From contig CALUQY010000002.1 in assembly GCA_944323035.1 (NCBI GenBank), positions 1-64,000 on the forward strand: a DNA stretch of 64,000 bases, written 5' to 3'. How positions within the stretch are numbered: position 1 is the stretch's first letter; every line of letters begins with the position of its first letter. This DNA comes from Candidatus Gastranaerophilales bacterium (GTDB lineage: Bacteria; Cyanobacteriota; Vampirovibrionia; Gastranaerophilales; Gastranaerophilaceae). Shown here in pieces: positions 7,841-16,408 of this stretch. Below the pieces are notes generated by a model that searched no databases, had not been told where the DNA came from, and saw only the letters and a list, made by a program, of their open reading frames with translations. The translations under genes were made by a program, and so were the position numbers.

Positions 7841-8506
7841 TTAGAACGGACTGACGTTAATAAACAAATTTCTATATTCCGGTGCCGGATGATGAAACTC
7901 TATTGTTCCCATTTTGTTCACTTCCAACAGACCGAACAGATTATATGTTTCAAAGTTATCACCGTAGAATTGATATTTATAGAAATATTCCGGTGTATCG
8001 TTTACAAGAAGAATTTTCACCGGTCTGAACGGAACCTTTCTTAAATGATATTTATTATCTTTAAATTGAGAGATTTGAATAATTTTCACGTCATGGAAAA
8101 TTTCTTTCAGTTTTTTCGGAGAAAAATCTTTTCTAAAAAATGTTTTTGTTTCAGGGTCATAACTTACCGAGTAAAACTTAAGCGCATATCTATCCTGCGC
8201 AATAAGTTTATCGTGGTACAGGAATTCAAAACCTGTTCCGAAAGAAAAAGCCGGAGCATTATTACTGTAAACAAATTCCGAATAACTCCCGGAACCCGCC
8301 GAAATCTTTTTCGTAAGAGTAATTTTGTCCTCTGCTACACTGCTAAAAGACCACAATTCCGTACTTGGAGTATAAACTACCTGATTATTTTCATAAATTG
8401 TATCCGTCGGGAAATCCGCATCAAAATTTCTTTGCGCATAAGCCCCTAAAGTGCAAAAAGAAACCGTCAACGCGGTCAACACAAAATTCTTCCAAAACTT
8501 TTTCAT
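7841..8506 (-). CDS. Secreted protein of unknown function
   Basis: A 221-residue protein with a clear signal peptide (about 1-24, AYAQ). The mature part is rich in Phe, Tyr, Asp and Lys, without cysteines, repeats or membrane helices, and I recognise no domain. It has a GGAGGG ribosome binding site and sits 10 nt before alr, suggesting co-transcription. Probably periplasmic. Confidence 0.65.
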   Translation of the reverse strand: MKKFWKNFVLTALTVSFCTLGAYAQRNFDADFPTDTIYENNQVVYTPSTELWSFSSVAEDKITLTKKISAGSGSYSEFVYSNNAPAFSFGTGFEFLYHDKLIAQDRYALKFYSVSYDPETKTFFRKDFSPKKLKEIFHDVKIIQISQFKDNKYHLRKVPFRPVKILLVNDTPEYFYKYQFYGDNFETYNLFGLLEVNKMGTIEFHHPAPEYRNLFINVSPF

Positions 8507-8565
8507 AAATCCCTCCTACTCAACCGGACTTGCCAATGTCATTAGAGCATATTTTTAATAATAAG

Positions 8566-9195
8566 TCAATTTATTAAACAATGGTGCCTGTACTCACAAC
8601 TTTCACAGGAAGCCTCCTGCGTCCGCGGCGTAAAATTTCCGCACTCAATCTGACGGCAGATATGTTCTATTATTTCCGGATGCGCAAGAACACTGTCGAT
8701 AATATGATTTTTATTATTTTTCAAATCTATATAGACAAACTTTAAACTTTTAAAATCACTCTTCAAGTGGGCTTCCAGCGCCGCAAGATAAACAAGCGTC
8801 TGTAAATCCTCCTGAGGATTTTTCGGAACAGCACCGGTTTTATAATCTAATATATAATAATTATTATCCTCATCATACACAACAGCATCAAGCCGGCCGC
8901 CAACCCAGAAATTACCGATTTTACAATTAAGGTCAAACTCCGCACGGTACGTTTTCATATTGAAAAATTCGTTTTCTTTTAAACGCTGCCAGACTGCATT
9001 TTCTTCCGGCGTCAGAGCCGTTTCCATTTTTGTTATATCATCGCCCTTCAAATAATAGTATGCAAGCGCGTGAATTTTCTTCCCTTTTTCAAAGACCTCA
9101 AACTTTTGCGGCAGCGAAAACCTTTCAACATATTTTAATTTGTATTTAAGCGGACAAAGCTTATAAGTTTTCAACATATTTGCGGAATAAATCAT
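8566..9195 (-). CDS. PD-(D/E)XK nuclease, Cas4/AddB C-terminal type
   Basis: A 209-residue RecB-family nuclease. The catalytic residues are Asp103 (GGRLDAV) and Asp117/Lys119 (ILDYKTG). Four cysteines, Cys14 plus Cys197, Cys200 and Cys206 (CESCEYRHHC), match the iron-sulfur staple of Cas4 and AddB nuclease domains. Its ATG overlaps the helicase stop (ATGA), so it is made with the 1286-residue helicase. Together they look like an AddAB-type end-processing machine whose nuclease is a separate subunit. No cas genes are present, so a CRISPR role is unlikely. Confidence 0.85.
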   Translation of the reverse strand: MIYSANMLKTYKLCPLKYKLKYVERFSLPQKFEVFEKGKKIHALAYYYLKGDDITKMETALTPEENAVWQRLKENEFFNMKTYRAEFDLNCKIGNFWVGGRLDAVVYDEDNNYYILDYKTGAVPKNPQEDLQTLVYLAALEAHLKSDFKSLKFVYIDLKNNKNHIIDSVLAHPEIIEHICRQIECGNFTPRTQEASCESCEYRHHCLIN

Positions 9196-12100
9196 TCTTC
9201 ACGCACCCCCAATAACTCGCGGAAAATTATATTCACTTTTGTATACTTATCGTTCGGGCGCTGTTTTTCATACGTTGAAATGCACAGATGTTTTCTCGCA
9301 CGCGTAATCGCAACATACAAAAGTTTAAGGTTTTCCGTCAAAATTCCTTTCATAATATCCTTTTGCGATTTAGGCTGATAGATTGGCGAGAGCCGCCGCA
9401 GATTTTCGTTAAAATTGTCAGACGGTTTAAGTTTCAGTTCCGAAATCTCAAAGGTCAAATTTCGCTCCGTGAGTTCCGGAATAAACACATAGTCAAACTC
9501 ATCACCTTTAGACTTGTGCATTGTCATAATCTGAATTTTACCCTCAAAAAATCCTTTATCGTTTTCATCTTCTTCGGAGAAAAAATTAAACCCGCTAACA
9601 CGATTTTTACGTGAAAGTTCTTCAAGCTGTGCAACAATTCCCCTCAATCCGCCCTGCGTATTCAGAGAAAGCCGTTTCACAAGTGTCGCTATCAGGTAAA
9701 CATTCGATTTCTCGATTTCGGTATAGAAATAATAAAGTCCGATTTTCATCGCAAGCTCTTCCGGCGTTAGTGAGGTTTGTGAAATCCAGTATAAAATCTC
9801 CCAGTAAAAACGGGAAAATTCCACATCCGTTATCTCATCAGGATTGAACTGCACAAACGGAACTTTACTTTCACGGATATAATTCGTATTTTTAAGTTTA
9901 AACGCACCGAGTTCTGAAAGGATTTCATAAGCATTAGCGCAGGTTTCATTGTCAAACGGATTGAGGACAACCTTCAACAGGGCAAAAATTACCCTGAAAA
10001 TAAGCTTTTGCGCAAGGCATTCAGTACGTGTAATCGTTTTCAATCCGCAGCTTTCAATGTGTGATGCCCAGACATTCACCTGATAATTGCTGCGCAAAAG
10101 TATACCAATAGTAGCTTTCGGGTCGTGTTTGATAATATCGCGGATTTCTTTGACAATAAAATCCTTTTCATCTTTCGGCGCCGGAAAAACTTTAGCCTCA
10201 ACCGCATTTTTTGAAACAGGGTTGCGCCCCTCAACCGGACGCATAAACATTGGATAAAAAGCCCCTTTCAAAAATTCCTTTGTTTCTGACCAGGAGATTA
10301 AATTATTTGCAAGTGTCCAAACATCTTTTGTACAGCGCTGCGAACAGTCCATTGAAACATTTTGGCTTTCCTCAATAAATTTCCAAAAACCCGCGACATC
10401 CGCATTTGAAAATGTCGTTGTTATAGCCTGATTTATATCCCCGCAGCGGATAAGGTTTCCGTGCTTTGCACTTAAAAGATTAATAAGCCGCTGCTGCAGA
10501 GAGGAGGAATCCTGTGCTTCATCTTCTATAATAAAATGACAGATATTTTGATAATACTCCCTCACATCTTCAAAACGCTCAAGAAGCTGCACCGAATAAA
10601 GCAGAATGTCATCATAATCAATCAAATTCTGGCTTAAAAGAGCCTGACGATAGACGGCAAAAAACCTCAAAAATTTGTTAATTTTTACATCAGTTGACTG
10701 AGGATTTTCCGCCTGTGAAAATTTAAAAATTGAAACCGCGCGGTCAAAATCCGCGAGTTCATCCTCGGCAACACCGGTTTTTGCCGCGATTTGTCTTATC
10801 AAGCGCCCGCGAACCGTATCATCACAAATTTCAAAATCTCCGGAAAGTCCGAGGCGTTCAAAATTGTTGTTTTCTTTTAATATTCTGAGAGCCAGCCCGT
10901 GAATTGTACTTATATTGGGCAGTTGTGCAGACTCCGGAAAAATATTTTTTATCCTGTCACGGAAATTTCTCGCCGCAGATTCCATATAAGTCATAACAAA
11001 AATATTTTCCGCCGGAACCTTTGCCTCCAAAAGTTTTACAATCAGCGCCAGCAAAATAGTAGTTTTACCCGCCCCCGGCACCGCAGAAATCGCCATCCTG
11101 CCGGAGCGATAATCCAGAACCGGCTTTTGATCCTCACGCGGCGTAATTCTGAACCCTCCCTCCTGCGCTTTTGCACTGCCGGTTTGCACGGTTTTAATAT
11201 TCTCCTCAATCCCGCCGAAATTCTCCAGACCGTTCCCGTCAAAAAGACTTGAATAAGCAGAAACCCGCTCGCCCGCAAGCAATGTGAGTTTGCGCAAAAT
11301 CCGCGCGGTCTTGTCTTTTGATAATTGCAAATTGTCCTCAACCGTGAAAGTTTCTTTTTCCCAGCCCTTCTGGTAAACCCATGCGTTATAAAGCGGCCCT
11401 ATGTCGGACTTTACCCACTCCTGGCTTGAAACATCCAGCCAGAATTGATACTTTGTACGGATTTGATTATCAATAATCTTCTGCGGCGTTGCAAGGATGA
11501 GGTCATTTTCGCCTACCTCTAAAGTAGAATACGGGTTTTCAGAAATAATTGAATTTTCAATCTGCAGCAGAATTTCCGCCTCATGTCCGGCAATTTCTTC
11601 CGCAAATACATCCTCAAAATCTTTCAACTCCTTCAAGAAAAAATTAAACTTGCCGATTTCTTCACGCGTACATGCCGACAAAAACGCAAATTTATCAAAA
11701 ACTTCAAACGCCTGCTGTGAAAGTTTTTTACAATTCTGCCCGTTTAGGAACTCTAAAAACGCACGATATTTTTCTGTGTGTTCGGGGTTGGGAAATTCAA
11801 AATCAATAAGCCGCTTTTCCTCCTCAAATGTCTGCAAAATCTCACCGCAATATTTTAGCGGAATATTCAAAAAATCATTGAAAACCGGACGCAGATTGAA
11901 TTCCGAAAGCCCGGCAACAAGAGCGGTATTGAGTTTCAAAATATTCAAAACCGAAAGCACAAGCCTGTTTTGAATAAGTTTCTCACTGCCCGAGAGCGGT
12001 TTTATATTTACTCTGCGGGCAAGTTTTTCAATGAGGGTGAATTTTAACATCTCATCAACGCACGGCGTAACAAGCGAAATTTCACACGGCAGCACACCGC

Positions 12101-13052
12101 TATCCAGAAGCGATTTAATCTCTTTCACCGCCAAATCTATCATGCCGGAACGCTTTGAAGGCGATTGCAGCGAAAAACTGGTGAGAATATTTTCCTTATC
12201 ATAAAGCACGTTATCAAAAATTTTCTCAGCCGTACTCCACATTTTACCCTGCGGCTCCAGTTCGACCGTTTTTTCCTTAAATACCCGTTCAAACTCCCAA
12301 ACAGCAGGTTTGTCCGCGCTCAAATACCCGACCCGCGAAGAACCTTTAAAGTCATAACAAATATACCACTCCTTCAGCTGCGGTGCCAGATGCTCAATAA
12401 AATCAAAACAAACCGGCGTAATTTCATCCCCGTCATCAAGGATAAGATATTCTATATCCTTAAAATAATCCGTGTTCTTATATATATAATTAAATACAAG
12501 GCACTGGCGCAGGTAATCAAAACTTCTCAGCTGCAAGGTTTTTTGCAAAAAACACTTTAACGTCAGGTCAATATCCTCTTTAAACGGCTCCTTCAAAATC
12601 TTTGCACGCGCCTCAACCTCCTCTCTGGAAAGATTGTTCTGCACAATAAGCGAATAACGCCTGAAAATCTGATGCAAAAGAGATTTACGCGAATTGTACC
12701 CGCGGAATTTAACCTCCTTAATTATATTTTTTAATATAAACTGTGAAACCTCCAAACCAACAAGATTAGGTAGAATTACAGAACGCTTCCTGTCAGGATT
12801 AACATTTTCCAGAACCGCCCAGTTGTCCGAAACCGAATTGTAAACAAGTGAAAAAAATGAATGCACCTTCAATTTCTCAAAACTTTTAATTGTAAGCTTT
12901 TCTAACACCGCATTAATAAAATTTTGTTTTAAAGTGGAATTCTGAACAAGCACCAGAATTTTAGACGCTGAAACCCCGCTGTTAAGCAGCGTAACATATT
13001 TTTCAATCAGAAATTCCGTCTTATTAGTAGAAAGGCTGCCCTGAATAAGCAA
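9192..13052 (-). CDS. Double helicase protein, UvrD/AddA-like with an inactive AddB-like N-terminal half
   Basis: A 1286-residue protein with two helicase-like halves. The C-terminal half has an intact superfamily 1 set: Walker A around Lys663 (AVPGAGKTT), DEAQD at 844-848, MTMHKSKG, and the final YVAITRARK. The N-terminal half opens GSLSTNKT (5-12), a Walker A with Asn for the last Gly, and has LILDDGDE near 203-210 as a relic of motif II; this layout recalls AddB. Starts at a TTG, eight bases after AAAGGGAG. It is coupled to the nuclease gene by an ATGA overlap. Inferred role: recombinational repair of double-strand breaks. It could also be a stand-alone repair helicase. Confidence 0.8.
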   Translation of the reverse strand: MLIQGSLSTNKTEFLIEKYVTLLNSGVSASKILVLVQNSTLKQNFINAVLEKLTIKSFEKLKVHSFFSLVYNSVSDNWAVLENVNPDRKRSVILPNLVGLEVSQFILKNIIKEVKFRGYNSRKSLLHQIFRRYSLIVQNNLSREEVEARAKILKEPFKEDIDLTLKCFLQKTLQLRSFDYLRQCLVFNYIYKNTDYFKDIEYLILDDGDEITPVCFDFIEHLAPQLKEWYICYDFKGSSRVGYLSADKPAVWEFERVFKEKTVELEPQGKMWSTAEKIFDNVLYDKENILTSFSLQSPSKRSGMIDLAVKEIKSLLDSGVLPCEISLVTPCVDEMLKFTLIEKLARRVNIKPLSGSEKLIQNRLVLSVLNILKLNTALVAGLSEFNLRPVFNDFLNIPLKYCGEILQTFEEEKRLIDFEFPNPEHTEKYRAFLEFLNGQNCKKLSQQAFEVFDKFAFLSACTREEIGKFNFFLKELKDFEDVFAEEIAGHEAEILLQIENSIISENPYSTLEVGENDLILATPQKIIDNQIRTKYQFWLDVSSQEWVKSDIGPLYNAWVYQKGWEKETFTVEDNLQLSKDKTARILRKLTLLAGERVSAYSSLFDGNGLENFGGIEENIKTVQTGSAKAQEGGFRITPREDQKPVLDYRSGRMAISAVPGAGKTTILLALIVKLLEAKVPAENIFVMTYMESAARNFRDRIKNIFPESAQLPNISTIHGLALRILKENNNFERLGLSGDFEICDDTVRGRLIRQIAAKTGVAEDELADFDRAVSIFKFSQAENPQSTDVKINKFLRFFAVYRQALLSQNLIDYDDILLYSVQLLERFEDVREYYQNICHFIIEDEAQDSSSLQQRLINLLSAKHGNLIRCGDINQAITTTFSNADVAGFWKFIEESQNVSMDCSQRCTKDVWTLANNLISWSETKEFLKGAFYPMFMRPVEGRNPVSKNAVEAKVFPAPKDEKDFIVKEIRDIIKHDPKATIGILLRSNYQVNVWASHIESCGLKTITRTECLAQKLIFRVIFALLKVVLNPFDNETCANAYEILSELGAFKLKNTNYIRESKVPFVQFNPDEITDVEFSRFYWEILYWISQTSLTPEELAMKIGLYYFYTEIEKSNVYLIATLVKRLSLNTQGGLRGIVAQLEELSRKNRVSGFNFFSEEDENDKGFFEGKIQIMTMHKSKGDEFDYVFIPELTERNLTFEISELKLKPSDNFNENLRRLSPIYQPKSQKDIMKGILTENLKLLYVAITRARKHLCISTYEKQRPNDKYTKVNIIFRELLGVREE

Positions 13053-13115
13053 TGTAAATACTCCCTTTAGTGTAAATTATACCAAAAAATAGTTCAAATA
13101 TTATATGTTAAGCTA

Positions 13116-13144
13116 TTGCATTTTAGAAAAAGTTCATATATTAT
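13116..13144 (+). promoter_or_regulatory. Promoter of the winged-helix protein gene
   Basis: TTGCAT (13116-13121) and TATTAT (13139-13144) with a 17-nt spacer, about 60 nt before the ATG at 13205 and divergent from the helicase gene. Confidence 0.65.
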
Positions 13145-13204
13145 TATTGTAGTGCAGAAATGCAGGTAAAAAAGGTTTTATATTTTAACGGAGGTTTTAA
13201 AACT

Positions 13205-13429
13205 ATGGCAACAAAAACACAAGATGTTCAATTACAAGAAATGATTGGAACTTCAGCAGGCGAAATTTACAACTACTTAAACGTAAACGGTGAATCAAGC
13301 TTTGCTAAAATGAAAAAAGAATTAGACTTGAAAGGTAACTTTGCTGATTTAGGCTTAGGCTGGTTAGCAAGAGAAGACAAAGTTGAAATTTCTAAAAAAG
13401 GTACTTCTGTAAACGTAAGACTTAAATAG
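13205..13429 (+). CDS. Small winged-helix protein (DUF2582-like)
   Basis: The ATG at 13205 follows ACGGAGGT and gives 74 residues. The sequence AGEIYNYLNVNGE followed by GLGWLAREDKVEI is the pattern of the DUF2582 winged-helix family: a stand-alone winged helix of about 70 residues found in many anaerobes. The mostly Lys/Glu surface and strong expression signals suggest an abundant protein, either a DNA-binding regulator or a protein-interaction domain. It has its own promoter and terminator. Exact role unknown. Confidence 0.85.
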   Translation: MATKTQDVQLQEMIGTSAGEIYNYLNVNGESSFAKMKKELDLKGNFADLGLGWLAREDKVEISKKGTSVNVRLK

Positions 13430-13455
13430 TTAAGGGTTTACATAAACAAAAAATA

Positions 13456-13487
13456 AAAATGCCGTGTTCTAACACGGCATTTTTATT
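13456..13487 (+). terminator. Terminator after the winged-helix gene
   Basis: Hairpin GCCGTGTT-CT-AACACGGC followed by TTTTTATT. The A run before the stem would let it act on either strand. A TATAAT for coaD follows immediately. Confidence 0.85.
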
Positions 13488-13513
13488 GTATAATCTATAA
13501 AAAAGGAATTTTT

Positions 13514-13990
13514 ATGAAAATAGCGATATATCCGGGCAGCTTTGACCCGATTACCAAAGGACATCTTGACGTTTTGGAAACAGGCGCCGAAATTTTCGAC
13601 AAAGTTATTATCGCAGTTGCAAGAAACAGTGAAAAATTAGGGTTTCTGACAATTGACGAACGCGTGGAACTTATCCGCCAGTCCTGTGCGCATCTCAATA
13701 ATGTTGAAGTCGATAGCTTCGACGGGCTGACCATCGACTACGCCGCGCAAAAAGGCGCAACCGTTCTACTAAGAGGCCTGCGCGCTGTTTCGGATTTTGA
13801 GTACGAAATGCAGCTATCACAGAACAACAGCGCTCTTAACCATAATATCAAAACCGTTTTCCTTATCACAAAACCTATTTACAACTTTATTTCATCAAGT
13901 TCTGTCAGAGAAATTCTTTTAAACGGCGGCGACATCACTCAATTTGTTCCGGAGGCAGTTAAAGATTATCTCGTCAAAAAGTATTCTTAA
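13514..13990 (+). CDS. coaD: Phosphopantetheine adenylyltransferase
   Basis: Fourth step of coenzyme A synthesis (4'-phosphopantetheine + ATP to dephospho-CoA). The nucleotidyltransferase motif YPGSFDPITKGHLDV is at 6-20, and ISSSSVRE lies near the C-terminus; 158 residues is the usual size. It starts after AAAGGAATTTTT. A coiled-coil protein gene follows 70 nt downstream on the same strand. Confidence 0.96.
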   Translation: MKIAIYPGSFDPITKGHLDVLETGAEIFDKVIIAVARNSEKLGFLTIDERVELIRQSCAHLNNVEVDSFDGLTIDYAAQKGATVLLRGLRAVSDFEYEMQLSQNNSALNHNIKTVFLITKPIYNFISSSSVREILLNGGDITQFVPEAVKDYLVKKYS

Positions 13991-14061
13991 TCATTTGAAT
14001 TAAAGCATTTGACATTTTACTATTACTCTTGTAAAATGTTCATTGTGAAAGGTATATGTGT

Positions 14062-14670
14062 ATGCAGCAAAATGGAGTATATGATTTATTAAGAGCACTG
14101 GAAGTATCACTGGAAGAAGGTTTCCCTATCATTCCGGGCGCGTTCTCGGTTGTAAAAACCAAGGAAGTCGGCTCTTTAATCGAAAAAATTTATGCCTCAA
14201 TTCCTACTGAAATCCAAGAAGCACGAGCATTCCTGAGACGCCGCGATGAATTACAGACGGAAGCAAGACAAAAAGCAGAAAAAATTATCTCTGACGCTCA
14301 GGCAGAAGCAGACAAACGTTTGAGCGAAGCAGATTTTATAAAAGCACTTGAACGCGAAGGCAACAGAATAAGAACGCAGGTTCAACAAGAGTGCGAAGAA
14401 ATTAAACGCAAAGCTCTTGATGATGCCGAAAACATAAGAATTCAGGCAACGGAAGATGCCATGAAAACCCGCGAAGGCGCTGAAATTTACGCTGAACAAG
14501 TTTTGACAAACCTCGAAAGAGATTTAGGACAGCTTCAACAGGTTGTTAAAAACGGTCAAATCTATATGGAAAAACTTCGTTCAGAATCAACAACCGGCGG
14601 TTACGATCTGACTTACCGCGACAAAAACCGCGATCATAAACCGGCTATTGATACAAGCTTTACATTATAG
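14062..14670 (+). CDS. Coiled-coil protein resembling cyanobacterial DivIVA-like or F0-b-like proteins
   Basis: The ATG at 14062, nine bases after AAAGG, is preferred to one six bases earlier; the protein has 202 residues. The N-terminus (YDLLRALEVSLEEGFPIIPGAF) is followed by a long Ala/Glu/Lys/Arg-rich helix (about 60-170) of the kind often mislabelled ATP synthase subunit b. Cyanobacterial genomes carry similar helical proteins, called DivIVA-like, but I cannot confirm orthology. It probably forms a rod- or ring-like dimer at membrane or septum. No membrane segment. Confidence 0.55.
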   Translation: MQQNGVYDLLRALEVSLEEGFPIIPGAFSVVKTKEVGSLIEKIYASIPTEIQEARAFLRRRDELQTEARQKAEKIISDAQAEADKRLSEADFIKALEREGNRIRTQVQQECEEIKRKALDDAENIRIQATEDAMKTREGAEIYAEQVLTNLERDLGQLQQVVKNGQIYMEKLRSESTTGGYDLTYRDKNRDHKPAIDTSFTL

Positions 14671-14688
14671 AATATACAAACTAACGAA

Positions 14689-14721
14689 AAAACCTCCGGC
14701 AGCAAAAACCGGAGGTTTTTA
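14689..14721 (+). terminator. Terminator after the coiled-coil gene
   Basis: Hairpin AACCTCCGG / CCGGAGGTT with a nine-base loop, then TTTATT. Confidence 0.85.
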
Positions 14722-14773
14722 TTGCAAAGAGAGTTTATTTATGCAATAATTTAATCCAAAAGGCGGTTTTAAA

Positions 14774-15187
14774 ATGACTCTTAACACGGAATATCTGCAA
14801 AGATGTTTGGAAACTCTCGAAAAATCTTATTCAATGATTAAAGGTGCAAAGGAAGGCTCTATTGAATACGAAATGTACAGAAATTCTCTTGTAAAAAGTT
14901 TTGAAATGACGCTCGAACAGGCCGGTAAACTTTTACGCAAAAAGCTGACACCGTTTTTTGCCGGGGAAAAAGCCGTGGACAGCCTGAATTTTAAAGACCT
15001 TTTCCGTTACGCACTCAAATTCTCGCTTATGACAGAAAATGAAGTCAACCGCTGGTTTAAATACAGAGATAACCGCAACAATACTGCACACGACTATGGC
15101 GTAGGATTTGCCGAAGATACACCGCTTTTGATTGACGATTTTATAAAAGATGTACAAAAATTTAAGGTAATGATTGAAAATGAGTAA
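14774..15187 (+). CDS. HEPN toxin of an MNT/HEPN pair (HI0074 family)
   Basis: A 137-residue all-helical protein of the nucleotidyltransferase substrate-binding (HI0074) family. It holds the HEPN signature Arg-x4-His as RNNTAH in NRNNTAHDYG (around 95-105), the metal-independent RNase site. With the adjoining MNT gene it forms a HEPN/MNT type VII toxin-antitoxin pair, in which the MNT protein inactivates HEPN by adding AMP near the RNase site. The ribosome binding site is AAAAGGCGG. The 3' end overlaps the MNT gene by 8 nt. Confidence 0.85.
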   Translation: MTLNTEYLQRCLETLEKSYSMIKGAKEGSIEYEMYRNSLVKSFEMTLEQAGKLLRKKLTPFFAGEKAVDSLNFKDLFRYALKFSLMTENEVNRWFKYRDNRNNTAHDYGVGFAEDTPLLIDDFIKDVQKFKVMIENE

Positions 15188-15488
15188 TCTTTTTATCAAA
15201 CCGCAATATCTCAAGATGCTGACGGATATTTTTGATGAATATTGTCCGCGCGCCGAAATCTGGGCTTATGGAAGCCGAATAAACGGACAGGCACATGACG
15301 GCAGCGACCTTGATCTGGCTGTAAAAACATTTAATGCTAATAACATCAAAGCTTTCCAGCTAAAAGAAATCATAAGCAACAGCAATATTCCGTTTCTGGT
15401 AGATATACAAGAGTTTGACAATCTGCCAAAATCGTTTCAGGAAGAAATCCTTAAAAATTATATTGTTATTTATGACAGGCAGCCATAA
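15180..15488 (+). CDS. MNT antitoxin (minimal nucleotidyltransferase)
   Basis: The ATG at 15180 overlaps the last 8 nt of the HEPN gene; a TTG six bases earlier is less likely. The 102 residues hold the nucleotidyltransferase core WAYGSRINGQ...GSDLDLAV (GSx10DxD) and a later Asp in LVDIQEFD. It is the antitoxin of the HEPN/MNT pair, expected to AMPylate HEPN near its active site. An inactive-polymerase reading is unlikely because the catalytic Asp pair is intact. Confidence 0.87.
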   Translation: MSNLFIKPQYLKMLTDIFDEYCPRAEIWAYGSRINGQAHDGSDLDLAVKTFNANNIKAFQLKEIISNSNIPFLVDIQEFDNLPKSFQEEILKNYIVIYDRQP

Positions 15489-15523
15489 ACTTTGTCAACT
15501 TCTTATACTTTGTTTACAATTGT

Positions 15524-15551
15524 TTGCATTTTATTTTGTTTGTTTTAGAAT
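15524..15551 (+). promoter_or_regulatory. Promoter of the rpmG block
   Basis: TTGCAT (15524-15529), a 16-nt spacer and TAGAAT (15546-15551). It gives a leader of about 190 nt before rpmG at 15747. The leader contains an inverted, diverged copy of the R1 dispersed repeat. Confidence 0.65.
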
Positions 15552-15599
15552 GTTACTATAAGCCGAAAAGTCAGGATGTGTTTCTTTAAATACGTCCGA

Positions 15600-15716
15600 C
15601 TTAAAAAAGCCCGAGAAAATTACGTTAGGAATTTTCGAGCGGTGTAACAGACAGCAAGCCACAGGTTGGCAAACTGCGTTTGGCAAGCCGGTGGCGAAGT
15701 ACTGCTGTTAAGAAAA
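15600..15716 (-). repeat. Diverged R1 repeat in the rpmG leader
   Basis: Read on the minus strand it keeps the R1 order: GCAGTACTTCGCCACC, then GGCTTGC, GCTGTCTG, CTCGAAAAT and TTTTCTCGGGC. It is the only copy here in minus orientation and lies in the 5' leader of the ribosomal gene block, where it would form a long RNA hairpin. Confidence 0.55.
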
Positions 15717-15746
15717 AATTATTAAAACTAAAAAGGAATAAAAACA

Positions 15747-15914
15747 ATGGGTATCAAAGGAAAAAATGACAGAATGGTAGTTCTTGCCTGTGAAGAATGC
15801 AAAGAAAGAAACTACACAACAGTTAAAAACAAAAAGAATATCAAAGAACGCTTAGAGTTGAGCAAATACTGCCCGACTTGCAAAAAACACACTAACCACA
15901 AAGAAACAAAATAG
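15747..15914 (+). CDS. rpmG: Ribosomal protein bL33
   Basis: A 55-residue reading frame beginning [18 protein letters not shown]. It has the two CxxC pairs of zinc-binding bL33 (CEEC and CPTC) and ends THNKHKETK-like (HTNHKETK). AAAAGGAATAAAAACA precedes the ATG. The order rpmG - tRNA-Trp - secE - nusG - rplK is the classic bacterial arrangement and supports the call. Confidence 0.95.
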   Translation: MGIKGKNDRMVVLACEECKERNYTTVKNKKNIKERLELSKYCPTCKKHTNHKETK

Positions 15915-16102
15915 CGGATTTTGCGTAGTGCGCCGTGTGAGTGCATGGCACGAACCCAGCACGAAATAGCGCGGAGCTAACGAACGGTAGTTTTACAAAG
16001 GTAAAACGGGAGTGAGTGGCAGCGGAGCGTGAAGCAATAATCCAAGACATTATCTTTATAGCTAATGTACAAAAAATAAACAAGGGGATACAATCCCCAC
16101 AG
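15915..16102. other. Intergenic palindromic region between rpmG and tRNA-Trp
   Basis: No gene seen. The stretch is GC-richer than its flanks and has loose terminal inverted repeats (GGATTTTGC and GCAATAATCC), plus a perfect inner hairpin GTTTTAC-AAAG-GTAAAAC at 15990-16007. Its opening resembles the region just after rpsU (27816 onward), so both may be copies of one palindromic repeat placed behind ribosomal protein genes. Confidence 0.45.
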
Positions 16103-16175
16103 GCGTCCTTAGTTCAGTTGGTAGAACGTCGGTCTCCAAAACCGGATGTCGAGGGTTCGAGTCCTTCAGGGCGCG
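16103..16175 (+). tRNA. trnW: tRNA-Trp (CCA anticodon)
   Basis: A 73-nt cloverleaf: acceptor GCGTCCT/AGGGCGC, D stem GTTC/GAAC, anticodon stem TCGGT/ACCGG with loop CTCCAAA (anticodon CCA at 34-36), T arm GAGGG-TTCGAGT-CCTTC, discriminator G. The 3' CCA is not encoded. Its place before secE is the common bacterial one. Confidence 0.97.
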
Positions 16176-16202
16176 ATTTTAAAAAGTAAAAAGGAAAATA
16201 AA

Positions 16203-16394
16203 ATGGCACAAATTACAGACGAAATCAAAACATACTTTAAAGGCGTTAAACAGGAATGGGGAAAAATTACCTGGCCTGAAAGACGTCAGGTCTTTGTTGA
16301 AACCTGTTTTGTCGTCGCAATCGTATTTGTGTTTACCGTAGCAATTTATCTGATGGATTTAATCTACAAAGGATTATTCGGGCTGATAAAATAA
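16203..16394 (+). CDS. secE: Preprotein translocase subunit SecE
   Basis: A 63-residue protein with one C-terminal membrane helix and the family motif EWGKITWPERRQ just before it. This is the short single-helix form that stabilises SecY. The ATG at 16203 after AAAAAGGAAAATAAA is chosen over a frame starting upstream in the tRNA. nusG follows 14 nt later. Confidence 0.96.
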   Translation: MAQITDEIKTYFKGVKQEWGKITWPERRQVFVETCFVVAIVFVFTVAIYLMDLIYKGLFGLIK

Positions 16395-16408
16395 ATTAAA
16401 GGTGGCTT

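Noticed and set aside
8566-9195. Cas4 of a CRISPR system
   Set aside because: No cas1, cas2 or array is in the window, and the gene overlaps a repair helicase gene.
15489-15746. Known riboswitch or ribosomal leader before rpmG
   Set aside because: No known riboswitch consensus is visible; the structured part matches the R1 repeat in inverted orientation.
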